Positions 1-5,129 of a stretch of DNA of 5,129 bases are shown here, piece after piece. The notes beneath the pieces were generated by a model. That model was not told the DNA's origin and ran no database searches. It worked only from the letters and a program-made list of their open reading frames with translations. A program made the translations under genes and the position numbers. The stretch is from Sedimenticola sp. (GTDB lineage: Bacteria > Pseudomonadota > Gammaproteobacteria > Chromatiales > Chromatiaceae): the NCBI GenBank assembly GCA_027041035.1, contig JALULB010000275.1, forward strand, positions 622 to 5,750. The letters run 5' to 3'. Every line of letters begins with the position of its first letter. The stretch's first letter is position 1.

Positions 1-1152
1 GCCGACAACAGCCTGAGTTCCACCGAGGCGGAACGCGTCATGAGCCGCTCGGCGGCCAAGGTGCTGCTGCATATCGCCAAGGCGCGCGGGGCGATTCACG
101 CCAAGGATTTCGTTTTGGCGAAAAAGGAACTGGAGCAAGCCCGCTTCACGCTCGATGCGCTGAAAACCGATCGCCCCACGGCAAAGACGCATACCCATAT
201 TCAGATCGCGCGGCAACACCTGAAGTATGAAAATACCGACAAGGTGCTCGCCGACCTCGTGCCGATCGAGGAAGACCTGACCGAGATAGCGACCTTCTAC
301 CCGGTCGGCCAGGTGAAGCTGCATGTCGATGCCGCGCGCAAGCACCTGAAGGCCGGCGACAAGGCGGGCGCGAAGGCCGAGTTGATCGCCGCCGATGCGG
401 TACTGATCTACTCGGAATTCGATCTGCCGCTGTCGAGTACCGAGCACCAGGTGGCTCTCGCCCAGAAAGCCCTGGAGGCCAACAAACCGAAACAGGCCGA
501 ACAGGCACTGCAACGCGCCGAGGGTGGCGTGCTGTTTGTCTCCGAGATCGTCGCGTCTCCCGCATTACAGGCACGTGACAGCCTGTGGGCGGCGAAGCAG
601 GACTATGCGGAGAAAAACTACGCCGCCGCCAGGCGCGACCTCGACAAGGCCGACTTCTGGCTCGCCAAGCTGGCGAAAAGCAGCGACAAGAACACCCGCG
701 ACGAAGCCGCGAGCATCAAGGCGGCGGCCGAGGATCTCGCCAAGAAGGTGGAACACAAGGCCGATGGACTGGGTAAATCCCTCGAAGGTATCTGGGAACG
801 CGGCATGGCGCTGGCCGAGCGCGAGGCCGAAAAAGCCTCGATCGGCTGGAAGGACAAGCGCCCCGATGCCGATATCCGCGCCGATCTGATCGATGCCAAG
901 CAACGGGTCGCCTTCGCCGAAAACCTGCAATTCAATGCGATGGCGGATCCAGCGGATGTCTTCAAGGCGCTGGATCAGGCCAAGACGCTCCTCACCAAGG
1001 CATCCGGCTCGAGCCAGTTCGACGACAGGGCCCGCTTCGAACTCAAGAAAGCGATCAAGGAGATCGGCATGATTCACGACGCACTGAATCGTCGCGGACT
1101 CTATGAAATCGTTCGTGCGCGATTGCGCGGACTGATTCATAATCACTACTAA
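1..1152 (+). CDS. YfdX-family protein with extended alpha-helical repeat C-terminus (5' end outside window)
   Basis: The frame is open from the first base to the TAA at 1150-1152, giving 383 visible residues. The ATG at 40 has a weak upstream GAGGCGG, but the frame continues leftwards in the same helical style and no signal peptide follows that ATG, so I infer the true start lies outside the window. Numbering from Met40, residues about 5-170 resemble the YfdX domain: alanine-rich helical hairpins, an LVPIEEDL stretch (73-80), and DLPLSSTEHQVALAQKALE (128-146) followed by a QALQRAEGG segment. The remaining 200 residues are also helical, with heptad-like A/L spacing and lysine/glutamate-rich surfaces. 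They go well beyond the roughly 210 residues usual for YfdX. Helical hairpins recur near 11-41, 94-126, 137-170 and 179-212. E. coli yfdX belongs to the EvgA acid/drug-response regulon, but the biochemical role of the family is poorly defined, so no function is assigned. It could also be described as a TPR-like scaffold. Family call is fairly sure; function is unknown. Confidence 0.8.
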   Translation, partial: ADNSLSSTEAERVMSRSAAKVLLHIAKARGAIHAKDFVLAKKELEQARFTLDALKTDRPTAKTHTHIQIARQHLKYENTDKVLADLVPIEEDLTEIATFYPVGQVKLHVDAARKHLKAGDKAGAKAELIAADAVLIYSEFDLPLSSTEHQVALAQKALEANKPKQAEQALQRAEGGVLFVSEIVASPALQARDSLWAAKQDYAEKNYAAARRDLDKADFWLAKLAKSSDKNTRDEAASIKAAAEDLAKKVEHKADGLGKSLEGIWERGMALAEREAEKASIGWKDKRPDADIRADLIDAKQRVAFAENLQFNAMADPADVFKALDQAKTLLTKASGSSQFDDRARFELKKAIKEIGMIHDALNRRGLYEIVRARLRGLIHNHY

Positions 1153-1222
1153 GAGGCTGCATGTCAGGTGCGGGAAACCCCGCCTACAGGGGCAGGCCAT
1201 GCCGCATCGGGCAAAAGGGCGT

Positions 1223-1358
1223 ATGAGCGCGTTCCGGGATTTGGGTGGCAAAGGCGATACCATGGCGTGAGTCATTGGCATCGCCCAGGGGCGCGAGGAA
1301 CGGCCTCAAAAAACCGAAAACCCATGGGCGGAGACTATACAAACCGCATGAGCGCGTT
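1223..1358 (+). repeat. Pair of 11-bp direct repeats ATGAGCGCGTT
   Basis: ATGAGCGCGTT occurs at 1223-1233 and again at 1348-1358, 125 bp apart. The second copy runs into the left arm of the 28-bp palindrome. The first is followed by CCGGGATTTGGG rather than a matching arm. The pair could be two half-sites for one regulator or a remnant of a local duplication. The identity is exact but short. Confidence 0.4.
1253..1285 (+). other. Potential stem-loop in the leader
   Basis: GGCGAT (1253-1258) pairs with ATCGCC (1280-1285). After one A/C mismatch, CCA (1260-1262) pairs with TGG (1276-1278), leaving a 13-nt loop. No T-tract follows, so it is not a standard terminator. It could be an RNA element of the downstream mRNA or a chance fold in GC-rich DNA. 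Confidence 0.35.
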
Positions 1359-1379
1359 GGGGAAATTTCCCCAACGCGC
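1352..1379. repeat. 28-bp perfect palindrome (operator or RNA hairpin candidate)
   Basis: The arms GCGCGTTGGGGAAA and TTTCCCCAACGCGC are exact reverse complements, centred between 1365 and 1366. As DNA this is a symmetric site suited to a dimeric regulator. As RNA it would form a 12-bp stem with an AATT loop, ending four bases before the GAGGA ribosome binding site of the downstream gene. No T-run follows on either strand, which argues against an intrinsic terminator. Its location suggests control of phosphotransacylase expression, either by a bound repressor or by hindering ribosome access. The regulator is unknown. Confidence 0.6.
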
Positions 1380-1383
1380 CGAC

Positions 1384-1388
1384 GAGGA
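1384..1388 (+). promoter_or_regulatory. Ribosome binding site that decides the phosphotransacylase start
   Basis: GAGGA sits six bases before the ATG at 1395. This good spacing, together with the family-like N-terminus that follows, favours ATG 1395 over the in-frame GTG at 1245. Confidence 0.75.
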
Positions 1389-1394
1389 ACGACA

Positions 1395-2348
1395 ATGGTG
1401 ACGCGCGACACGCAAACCCAAGCACCCACCCGGCTGCGCGCCTTCGTCGACAAGGCACGCGCGCTGCCGCCGCTGAAGACAGCGGTGGTCGATGCCGGCG
1501 AACAGCATGTACTCGAAGGCGTCCTGGAGGCACGGGACGCCGGTTTGCTCGAACCGATTCTGATCGGTCGGCGAGACCGCATCGAGACGCTCTGTGGCAC
1601 GCTGCATTGCCCGGAGTTGGCCGGTGACACGCTGGTCCCCGCCAGCAACGAAGAGGAAGCGGCCGAGATCGGCGTCGAACTGGTGCAACAGGGCAAGGCG
1701 CATGCCCTGGCCAAGGGCTGGATACACACCGACGCACTGATGCATCCGGTGTTGCGCGCCCTGCGGCGCGGCCAGCGCGTCAGCCATGTCTTCGTCGCCG
1801 ATCTGCCGAGTTACCCGAAGCTGCTGTTCATCACCGACGCGGCGATCAATATCGAGCCGGATCTATCCGTAAAAGCCTCCATCGTACAGAACGCGGTGGA
1901 TCTGGCGCGCCTGCTCGGTGTCGCAACCCCGCGTGTCGCGGCGCTGTCGGCGGTCGAGGTGGTGAAGCCGGCCATCCAGTCGACGATCGACGCCGCCTGC
2001 CTCAGCAAGATGGCCGATCGCGGCCAGATCCGGCATGCCATCATCGACGGCCCGCTGGCCTTCGACAACGCGATCTCACGCGAGGCCGCCAATATCAAGC
2101 ACATCGACAGCCCGGTGTCCGGCGAGGTGGACATCCTGCTCGCGCCCGACCTGAACGCGGCCAACATCCTCGCGAAGGATCTCGAATACCTGGCCGGCGC
2201 AACGCTGGCCGGCATCGTCATCGGCGCCACGGCGCCGATCATGCTGCCATCACGCTCCGACCCGCCGGTCGCCCGGCTGGTATCCGCCGCGCTGGCGGTG
2301 TTGATGCATCGGGCCAGGATGGACTTGTCGGCGGAATCCAACGGATAG
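1395..2348 (+). CDS. Phosphate acetyl/butyryltransferase-family protein (phosphotransacetylase)
   Basis: The 317-residue protein belongs to the phosphate acetyl/butaryl transferase family, which transfers an acyl group between CoA and phosphate (acyl-CoA + Pi to acyl-phosphate + CoA) in the cytoplasm. Visible signatures, in order, are ALAKGWIHTDALMHPVL (104-120), SHVFVADLPSYPKLLFITDA (130-149) with a following NIEPDL, IVQNAVDLAR (163-172), ALSAVEVVKPAIQST (183-197), KMADRG (205-210), DGPLAFDNAIS (218-228) and a C-terminal segment rich in Ala and Gly with PSRSD (285-289). These match the short class often annotated as phosphate acetyltransferase and also found fused behind a MaoC-type hydratase. 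No MaoC domain is present here and length is normal for the stand-alone form. The start is supported by GAGGA six bases upstream. Acetyl versus butyryl specificity cannot be read from sequence, so no gene symbol is given. No acetate or butyrate kinase gene is adjacent. The gene appears to be transcribed alone or with yfdX, with a palindrome in its leader. Confidence 0.92.
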   Translation: MVTRDTQTQAPTRLRAFVDKARALPPLKTAVVDAGEQHVLEGVLEARDAGLLEPILIGRRDRIETLCGTLHCPELAGDTLVPASNEEEAAEIGVELVQQGKAHALAKGWIHTDALMHPVLRALRRGQRVSHVFVADLPSYPKLLFITDAAINIEPDLSVKASIVQNAVDLARLLGVATPRVAALSAVEVVKPAIQSTIDAACLSKMADRGQIRHAIIDGPLAFDNAISREAANIKHIDSPVSGEVDILLAPDLNAANILAKDLEYLAGATLAGIVIGATAPIMLPSRSDPPVARLVSAALAVLMHRARMDLSAESNG

Positions 2349-2356
2349 ATGTCAGA

Positions 2357-2379
2357 TCCCGCGGCAGATTTCCGCGGGA
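2357..2379. terminator. Stem-loop between convergent genes, possible bidirectional terminator
   Basis: TCCCGCGG (2357-2364) pairs perfectly with CCGCGGGA (2372-2379) across a 7-nt loop. It lies 9 nt after the phosphotransacylase stop and 11 nt after the stop of the opposing DsrE-like gene. Position and stability fit a shared terminator, but neither strand has a clear T-tract after the stem, so termination efficiency is uncertain. Confidence 0.55.
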
Positions 2380-2389
2380 CGCTCCGGCT

Positions 2390-2824
2390 TCAGTAACTCA
2401 ATACCGTAGTGCCTTTAGCGAACAATGCGGCCCCGGTGACATCCGGCCCACCGATCTCCACGTCATCGACCAGATCGCCCTTGCTCATCCCGCCAACGTT
2501 CTTCATGCACATCGGACAGATAATCACGCGCCCACCGGCCTTGATGAAACCCGCGAGCATTTCCTTCAAGGTTTTTCCGCTGGCATGCCGATGCCCGGGG
2601 ATATGCTTGTTAGCAATCCTGACGCCTTCAACATTCAGAAAAAGGGTGACCGGTATCTTTCTGAGTTTCCGCATCTTGGTGCCGAATCCCATTGCCATGG
2701 CGGCGCGATCGATGTTGTCGCTGCTCAGGTTGATGAAAAGCTTCTGTCCACCACCGGCGGAAAATGCCGTGCCGGAACTCAACAGCAGCAACAGTGCGAA
2801 AATGATACTGACTCTCTTGATCAT
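2390..2824 (-). CDS. Exported DsrE/DsrF-like family protein with CPMC motif
   Basis: The 144-residue product begins with a classic signal peptide: MIKR, a hydrophobic core (5-16), then SSGTAFS with likely cleavage after Ser22. The mature part is a small alpha/beta DsrE-like domain: KLFINLSSD (28-36), VTLFLNVEGVRIA (59-71), then AGFIKAGGRVIICPMCMKNVGG (91-112) with Cys103 and Cys106. DsrE/F/TusD relatives act in cytoplasmic sulfur transfer. This one should be periplasmic and carries a CxxC pair rather than a lone cysteine, so sulfur relay is possible but not shown. A histidine group (H74, H78, H80) precedes the cysteines and could help bind metal. The start is ATG 2824, not the in-frame TTG at 2836, because GGAG (2831-2834) lies six bases upstream of the ATG and the signal peptide then has normal form. 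It follows the PepSY gene by 116 bp on the same strand, with a stem-loop in the gap, so it is probably co-transcribed with differential expression. Family call is good; function is inferred. Confidence 0.85.
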   Translation of the reverse strand: MIKRVSIIFALLLLLSSGTAFSAGGGQKLFINLSSDNIDRAAMAMGFGTKMRKLRKIPVTLFLNVEGVRIANKHIPGHRHASGKTLKEMLAGFIKAGGRVIICPMCMKNVGGMSKGDLVDDVEIGGPDVTGAALFAKGTTVLSY

Positions 2825-2830
2825 GATATT

Positions 2831-2834
2831 CTCC
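2831..2834 (-). promoter_or_regulatory. Ribosome binding site that decides the DsrE-like start
   Basis: On the minus strand GGAG is followed by AATATC and then the ATG at 2824. The longer frame from the TTG at 2836 would overlap this site, so the shorter product is preferred. Confidence 0.7.
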
Positions 2835-2855
2835 AAATGCCCATTTAGATATCGA

Positions 2856-2886
2856 CCAGGCTTCGGACGGGCTTTCCGAAACCTGG
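2856..2886 (-). other. 12-bp stem-loop between PepSY and DsrE-like genes
   Basis: In minus-strand RNA, CCAGGUUUCGGA pairs with UCCGAAGCCUGG with only one U-G wobble, around a 7-nt loop (2868-2874). It lies about 20 nt before the GGAG of the DsrE-like gene and 54 nt after the PepSY stop. No strong U-tract follows immediately, so it may be an attenuator, a partial terminator or a processing/stabilising element that sets the level of the DsrE-like protein relative to the two membrane genes. Confidence 0.55.
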
Positions 2887-2940
2887 CTGTTGCCTATCTC
2901 TGCTTGGCCAATGGCCACTCAGCGGGTGGTTTCCTTCGAT

Positions 2941-4314
2941 TCAATACCTGCGTTTCTTCGTTCGCCATTTGATAAACCCCGTTATGAACAGCACGATGGC
3001 CCCACCCGCCGCCGCGTCGTTCACCCATACCCACTGTTCATGAAAAAAGCTGCCGTCATGAAGGCTCAGAAGCACGGCATACAACGGCGTCCGCGAGAAA
3101 CCGGGCAATGGCGGCGCCGATTCGCGATCTCGTCCAAAAAAAACCGCGCGGTCGTTCTCCAGATAGACATCACGTGGCATGTGTGGCGTATGCGCGAGTT
3201 TCCGCCATTCGTGTTTCTCCAGCTTGCGGTTCGGCGCGCCCATGCCGGCGACATAGAGAACGCTGTCGATGCGGCGCATCTTCCAGGCGAAACCGGGGCT
3301 GTCGAGTTGCCAGTCCTTCAGATTATTCGTGCGGAAGACGCCCAGCCGGTTTCCGACCCGGAAAGTTTCTCCGTCGTAATCGATCCCCCACAGGTCGGTT
3401 TCCAGACTGCGATAGACAGGCGGCAGCCATTCGGTGGACAGGCACATGTGCTTCATGAACCCCCGCAATGCCGTCGCGTGATCGAGAAACACGCCGGTTA
3501 CCAGCAGCAACAGCAGCGGTACAAATGTCAATAGCACAACACTGTTCGAATGCAGCTTCCGAACCTCATCCAGGCCGCGCCTGGCACCCACCCTGCGCCG
3601 CCGAATGGCTCGAATCCGCAGGTAGATCCACAGGCCGCTCAGACCAAGAAACGCCAGTACCCATGCTGACCAATCGTTGATCAGCAGGGAACTATCACCA
3701 CTGAACAGGCCGCGTCCATAGTGTAGATCGCGTATCAGACGAGACAGCGTGACCTCGGTCGAACGGATCGGTGCGCGTAAGGCCAGACTATCCGCTTTTC
3801 CACTGCCTGGATCGATGCGATACAAGGCCCGCTTGTCGACGATCGCGTAAACCATGTGGTCGAACACCACCATCGATTCCACAGCCTGGCCGGCCAGCGC
3901 CACCCGCCGCCAATGGTGACCGTGGTCAGTGCTGGCATGGATGCCATCGTTGGTCGCCGCATACAATGTTGTGTAGTCATCACTTGCGGCGGTGCGATCA
4001 GGCTCCAGCATGAAGACCTGCAACGGCAGTGCGTGTTCCCAGTGCAAACCGCCATCACCACTGACGAACAGACCCAGACGCGAGCCGACATAGCGTCTGT
4101 CCGGATTTTCGGGTTCCACCTTGTAGGCCGTGACATGGCGGATGCTGTTGTCGGCGGCCGCCTCCGGCAGCCAGCCGTTGTCCAACCGGATATCCCACAG
4201 AAAGGAGAAACGGTCGTGGTCGAGCAGGAAACCGGTAACGGCCAGCAAGATCAACACGCCGCCCAGCGTCAGGCCGACCAGCCGATGGATCCGCGCTATC
4301 GTGTACAGTCTCAC
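2941..4314 (-). CDS. PepSY-type four-helix membrane protein with periplasmic Asp-box repeats
   Basis: The 457-residue protein has four predicted membrane helices (about 12-32, 216-234, 257-277, 432-449), as in PepSY-associated TM proteins. Two of these surround each of two large periplasmic regions. The halves look duplicated: LLAVTGFLLDH (23-33) versus LLLVTGVFLDH (269-279), NGWLP versus TEWLP, YVGSRLGLF (75-83) versus RVGNRLGVF (319-327), and DLHYGRGLF (196-204) versus SLHDGSFF (417-424). Histidines pair across halves: H10/H255, H33/H279 and H198/H419. Known PepSY ferrisiderophore reductases such as FoxB use membrane histidines to bind heme, so a heme-linked electron transfer role is plausible. 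The first periplasmic region contains two exact Asp-boxes (S-x-D-x-G-x-x-W), at 85-92 and 128-135, typical of beta-propeller blades; the second half has a decayed version near 328-335. The gene starts at GTG 4314, inside the GTGA overlap with the receptor stop. No ribosome binding site is evident, so translational coupling is likely. Membrane topology and family are well supported; the reductase role is inference. Confidence 0.85.
   Translation of the reverse strand: MRLYTIARIHRLVGLTLGGVLILLAVTGFLLDHDRFSFLWDIRLDNGWLPEAAADNSIRHVTAYKVEPENPDRRYVGSRLGLFVSGDGGLHWEHALPLQVFMLEPDRTAASDDYTTLYAATNDGIHASTDHGHHWRRVALAGQAVESMVVFDHMVYAIVDKRALYRIDPGSGKADSLALRAPIRSTEVTLSRLIRDLHYGRGLFSGDSSLLINDWSAWVLAFLGLSGLWIYLRIRAIRRRRVGARRGLDEVRKLHSNSVVLLTFVPLLLLLVTGVFLDHATALRGFMKHMCLSTEWLPPVYRSLETDLWGIDYDGETFRVGNRLGVFRTNNLKDWQLDSPGFAWKMRRIDSVLYVAGMGAPNRKLEKHEWRKLAHTPHMPRDVYLENDRAVFFGRDRESAPPLPGFSRTPLYAVLLSLHDGSFFHEQWVWVNDAAAGGAIVLFITGFIKWRTKKRRY
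4311..4314 (-). other. GTGA stop/start overlap coupling receptor and PepSY genes
   Basis: The receptor ends TGG-TGA and the PepSY gene begins with the GTG formed by the last G of the Trp codon and the TG of the stop. The upstream bases (GAATACCACTG) lack a Shine-Dalgarno sequence, so the second gene probably depends on ribosomes finishing the first. Confidence 0.8.
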
Positions 4315-5129
4315 CAGTGGTATTCGATGCCGGCAAAGAACTGGCGAGGCGCGCCAGGCGTATAGCGTTCTCTACCAAATGACAGACTGGCGCTTTCGGC
4401 GTAGATCTCGTCGGTGATGTTGTTCAGCTTGCCGAATACCGTCAGGTCCTTGTTGGGTCGATAGACAAGCTTCAGATTGCCGGTGTCGTAGCCCTCGTAC
4501 TTGCTCGTGTTCCGGTCATCGAGCCAGTAGCCGCCAACATGTTCCCATTCGAGCATGGCGGTGAGTCCCTTCAGCCACTTGGGGCGGTAGAACAGACGTA
4601 CATTGGCGATATCGTTCGGCGCGGCGGCCTGCTCGTTGTCGCCATAGACGGCATCGTTGTCGAATTCGTGCTTCGAGTAGCTATAGGCGACGCGCATCGA
4701 AACCGTGTCGGTGAAGTGGGTATTCAGACCGATTTCCAGCCCTCTATGCAGCGTTTTGCCACCATTCACATAGAAGCGGTCGCCATCGGCATTCTCGCGA
4801 CGGACGATGCTGTCGTCGATGCTCATGTAATACAGCGCAATATCCACCGAGAAACGCTTCGAAGCCTGCTTGTAGCCCAGCTCATAGGTATCTGTGGTTT
4901 CGGGGTCCAGCGAGAAATCCGCCGTATCCGTGCGCACCGAATAGAGCCGCGTCGCTTGCGGTATACGGAAACCATTGGCATAGCGTAGGTAGGCCATGCG
5001 GTTCTTTGAAAAATGATACGAAAGGGCCAGTTTCGGGCTGAGATGATGGAAAGTGAAGTCCTTGTCGCTGGAGACCCGGGCGTAGGTCGATTCACCATAA
5101 CGGCCATCGGAAAGGTTATTGGTGTAGTC
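4311..5129 (-). CDS. TonB-dependent outer-membrane receptor, C-terminal barrel part (5' end outside window)
   Basis: The frame is open to the right edge and gives 272 residues plus a TGA stop. A Met codon at 4997 lies mid-barrel and is not the start. The visible part is the end of a 22-strand TonB-dependent barrel: FHHLSPKLALSYHFSKN leading into YLRYANGFRIPQATRLYS, then alternating amphipathic strands such as TYELGYKQ, FSVDIALYYMSIDDSI and GLEIGLNTHF. It ends with VFGKLNNITDEIYAES, YTPGAPRQFFAGIEYHW. The terminal aromatic Trp fits the outer-membrane barrel insertion signal. The plug domain and TonB box lie outside the window, so the substrate (siderophore, heme, copper chelate or other) cannot be decided. 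The gene is first among the three leftward genes seen and overlaps the PepSY gene by 4 bp. Receptor identity is very sure; substrate is open. Confidence 0.95.
   Translation of the reverse strand, partial: DYTNNLSDGRYGESTYARVSSDKDFTFHHLSPKLALSYHFSKNRMAYLRYANGFRIPQATRLYSVRTDTADFSLDPETTDTYELGYKQASKRFSVDIALYYMSIDDSIVRRENADGDRFYVNGGKTLHRGLEIGLNTHFTDTVSMRVAYSYSKHEFDNDAVYGDNEQAAAPNDIANVRLFYRPKWLKGLTAMLEWEHVGGYWLDDRNTSKYEGYDTGNLKLVYRPNKDLTVFGKLNNITDEIYAESASLSFGRERYTPGAPRQFFAGIEYHW

Larger units (their letters stand above)
1153..1394 (+). other. Intergenic region / probable leader of the phosphotransacylase gene
   Basis: This 242-bp stretch has no convincing gene. An in-frame extension of the downstream gene from the GTG at 1245 exists, but its roughly 50 residues are basic, low in hydrophobics and unlike the family N-terminus. 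The region holds a weak 5-bp stem (GCGGG-AAAC-CCCGC, 1170-1183) that could help end the yfdX transcript. It also holds a 6+3-bp stem-loop (1253-1285), an ATGAGCGCGTT direct repeat (1223-1233 and 1348-1358), a TATACA element at 1336-1341 and a 28-bp palindrome (1352-1379). No clear -35 box lies 16-18 bp upstream of TATACA, so I do not call a promoter. No known riboswitch consensus was recognised. Confidence 0.5.

Noticed and set aside
565..1281. Long antisense open frame (238 codons) opposite the yfdX gene, with others nearby
   Set aside because: It lies wholly against a well-supported coding frame in GC-rich DNA, spills over the gene end into the intergenic region, and its product is low-complexity with no recognisable domain. 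It is a codon-bias shadow.
1310..1316. Run of A residues at the leader, which would be a T-tract on the minus strand
   Set aside because: There is no leftward gene upstream of it to terminate and the preceding CCCATGGG cannot form a loop, so it is not a terminator.
1336..1341. TATACA as a -10 box for the phosphotransacylase
   Set aside because: No matching -35 sequence at 16-18 bp spacing; too weak alone to call a promoter, although its place just before the palindrome would fit an operator arrangement.
1245..1394. N-terminal extension of the phosphotransacylase from GTG 1245
   Set aside because: The extra 50 residues are unlike the family, would translate the palindrome, and lack a good ribosome binding site, while ATG 1395 has GAGGA at ideal spacing.
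2825..2836. TTG start four codons upstream for the DsrE-like gene
   Set aside because: The TTG codon overlaps the GGAG that serves the ATG at 2824, and the ATG gives a normal signal peptide.
2905..2917. TGGCCA-A-TGGCCA short palindromic repeat after the PepSY gene
   Set aside because: Only 13 bases, composed of a common palindromic hexamer; could be chance and shows no link to a promoter or start.
2890..3534. Plus-strand open frame of 214 codons opposite the PepSY gene
   Set aside because: It is antisense to a clear membrane protein gene, has no recognisable domain and ends in a low-complexity stretch that mirrors the leucine-rich helix of the real gene.

Overview
The window looks like chromosomal DNA from a GC-rich Gram-negative proteobacterium, plausibly a gammaproteobacterium. 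The evidence is a TonB-dependent outer-membrane receptor, an exported DsrE-like protein with a signal peptide, and a YfdX-family protein. The species cannot be named from the sequence alone. No tRNA, rRNA, CRISPR array, insertion sequence or phage gene was seen.

Layout. Two genes read rightwards: the 3' part of a long YfdX-family gene (1-1152, open at the left edge) and a phosphate acetyl/butyryltransferase-family gene (1395-2348). The 242 bp between them contain a 28-bp perfect palindrome just upstream of the transferase ribosome binding site, an 11-bp direct repeat and a second potential hairpin. Three genes read leftwards and probably form one operon. In transcription order they are a TonB-dependent receptor (5129-4311, open at the right edge), a four-helix PepSY-type membrane protein with Asp-box repeats (4314-2941, overlapping the receptor by 4 bp as GTGA), and a small exported DsrE-like protein with a CPMC motif (2824-2390). 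The two blocks converge at a 41-bp gap holding an 8-bp GC-rich stem-loop.

How the genes may work together. A TonB receptor coupled to a PepSY membrane protein is a recurring arrangement in iron or siderophore uptake, where the membrane protein can act as a heme-containing ferrisiderophore reductase. Here the membrane protein shows two-fold internal symmetry with paired histidines. It also carries periplasmic Asp-box segments, which is not the plain reductase layout. The exported dithiol DsrE-like protein adds a possible periplasmic redox or metal-handling partner. The substrate is unknown. The most unusual content is this receptor / Asp-box PepSY / exported DsrE module. The phosphotransacetylase appears as a single gene with no acetate kinase beside it, preceded by an elaborate leader.
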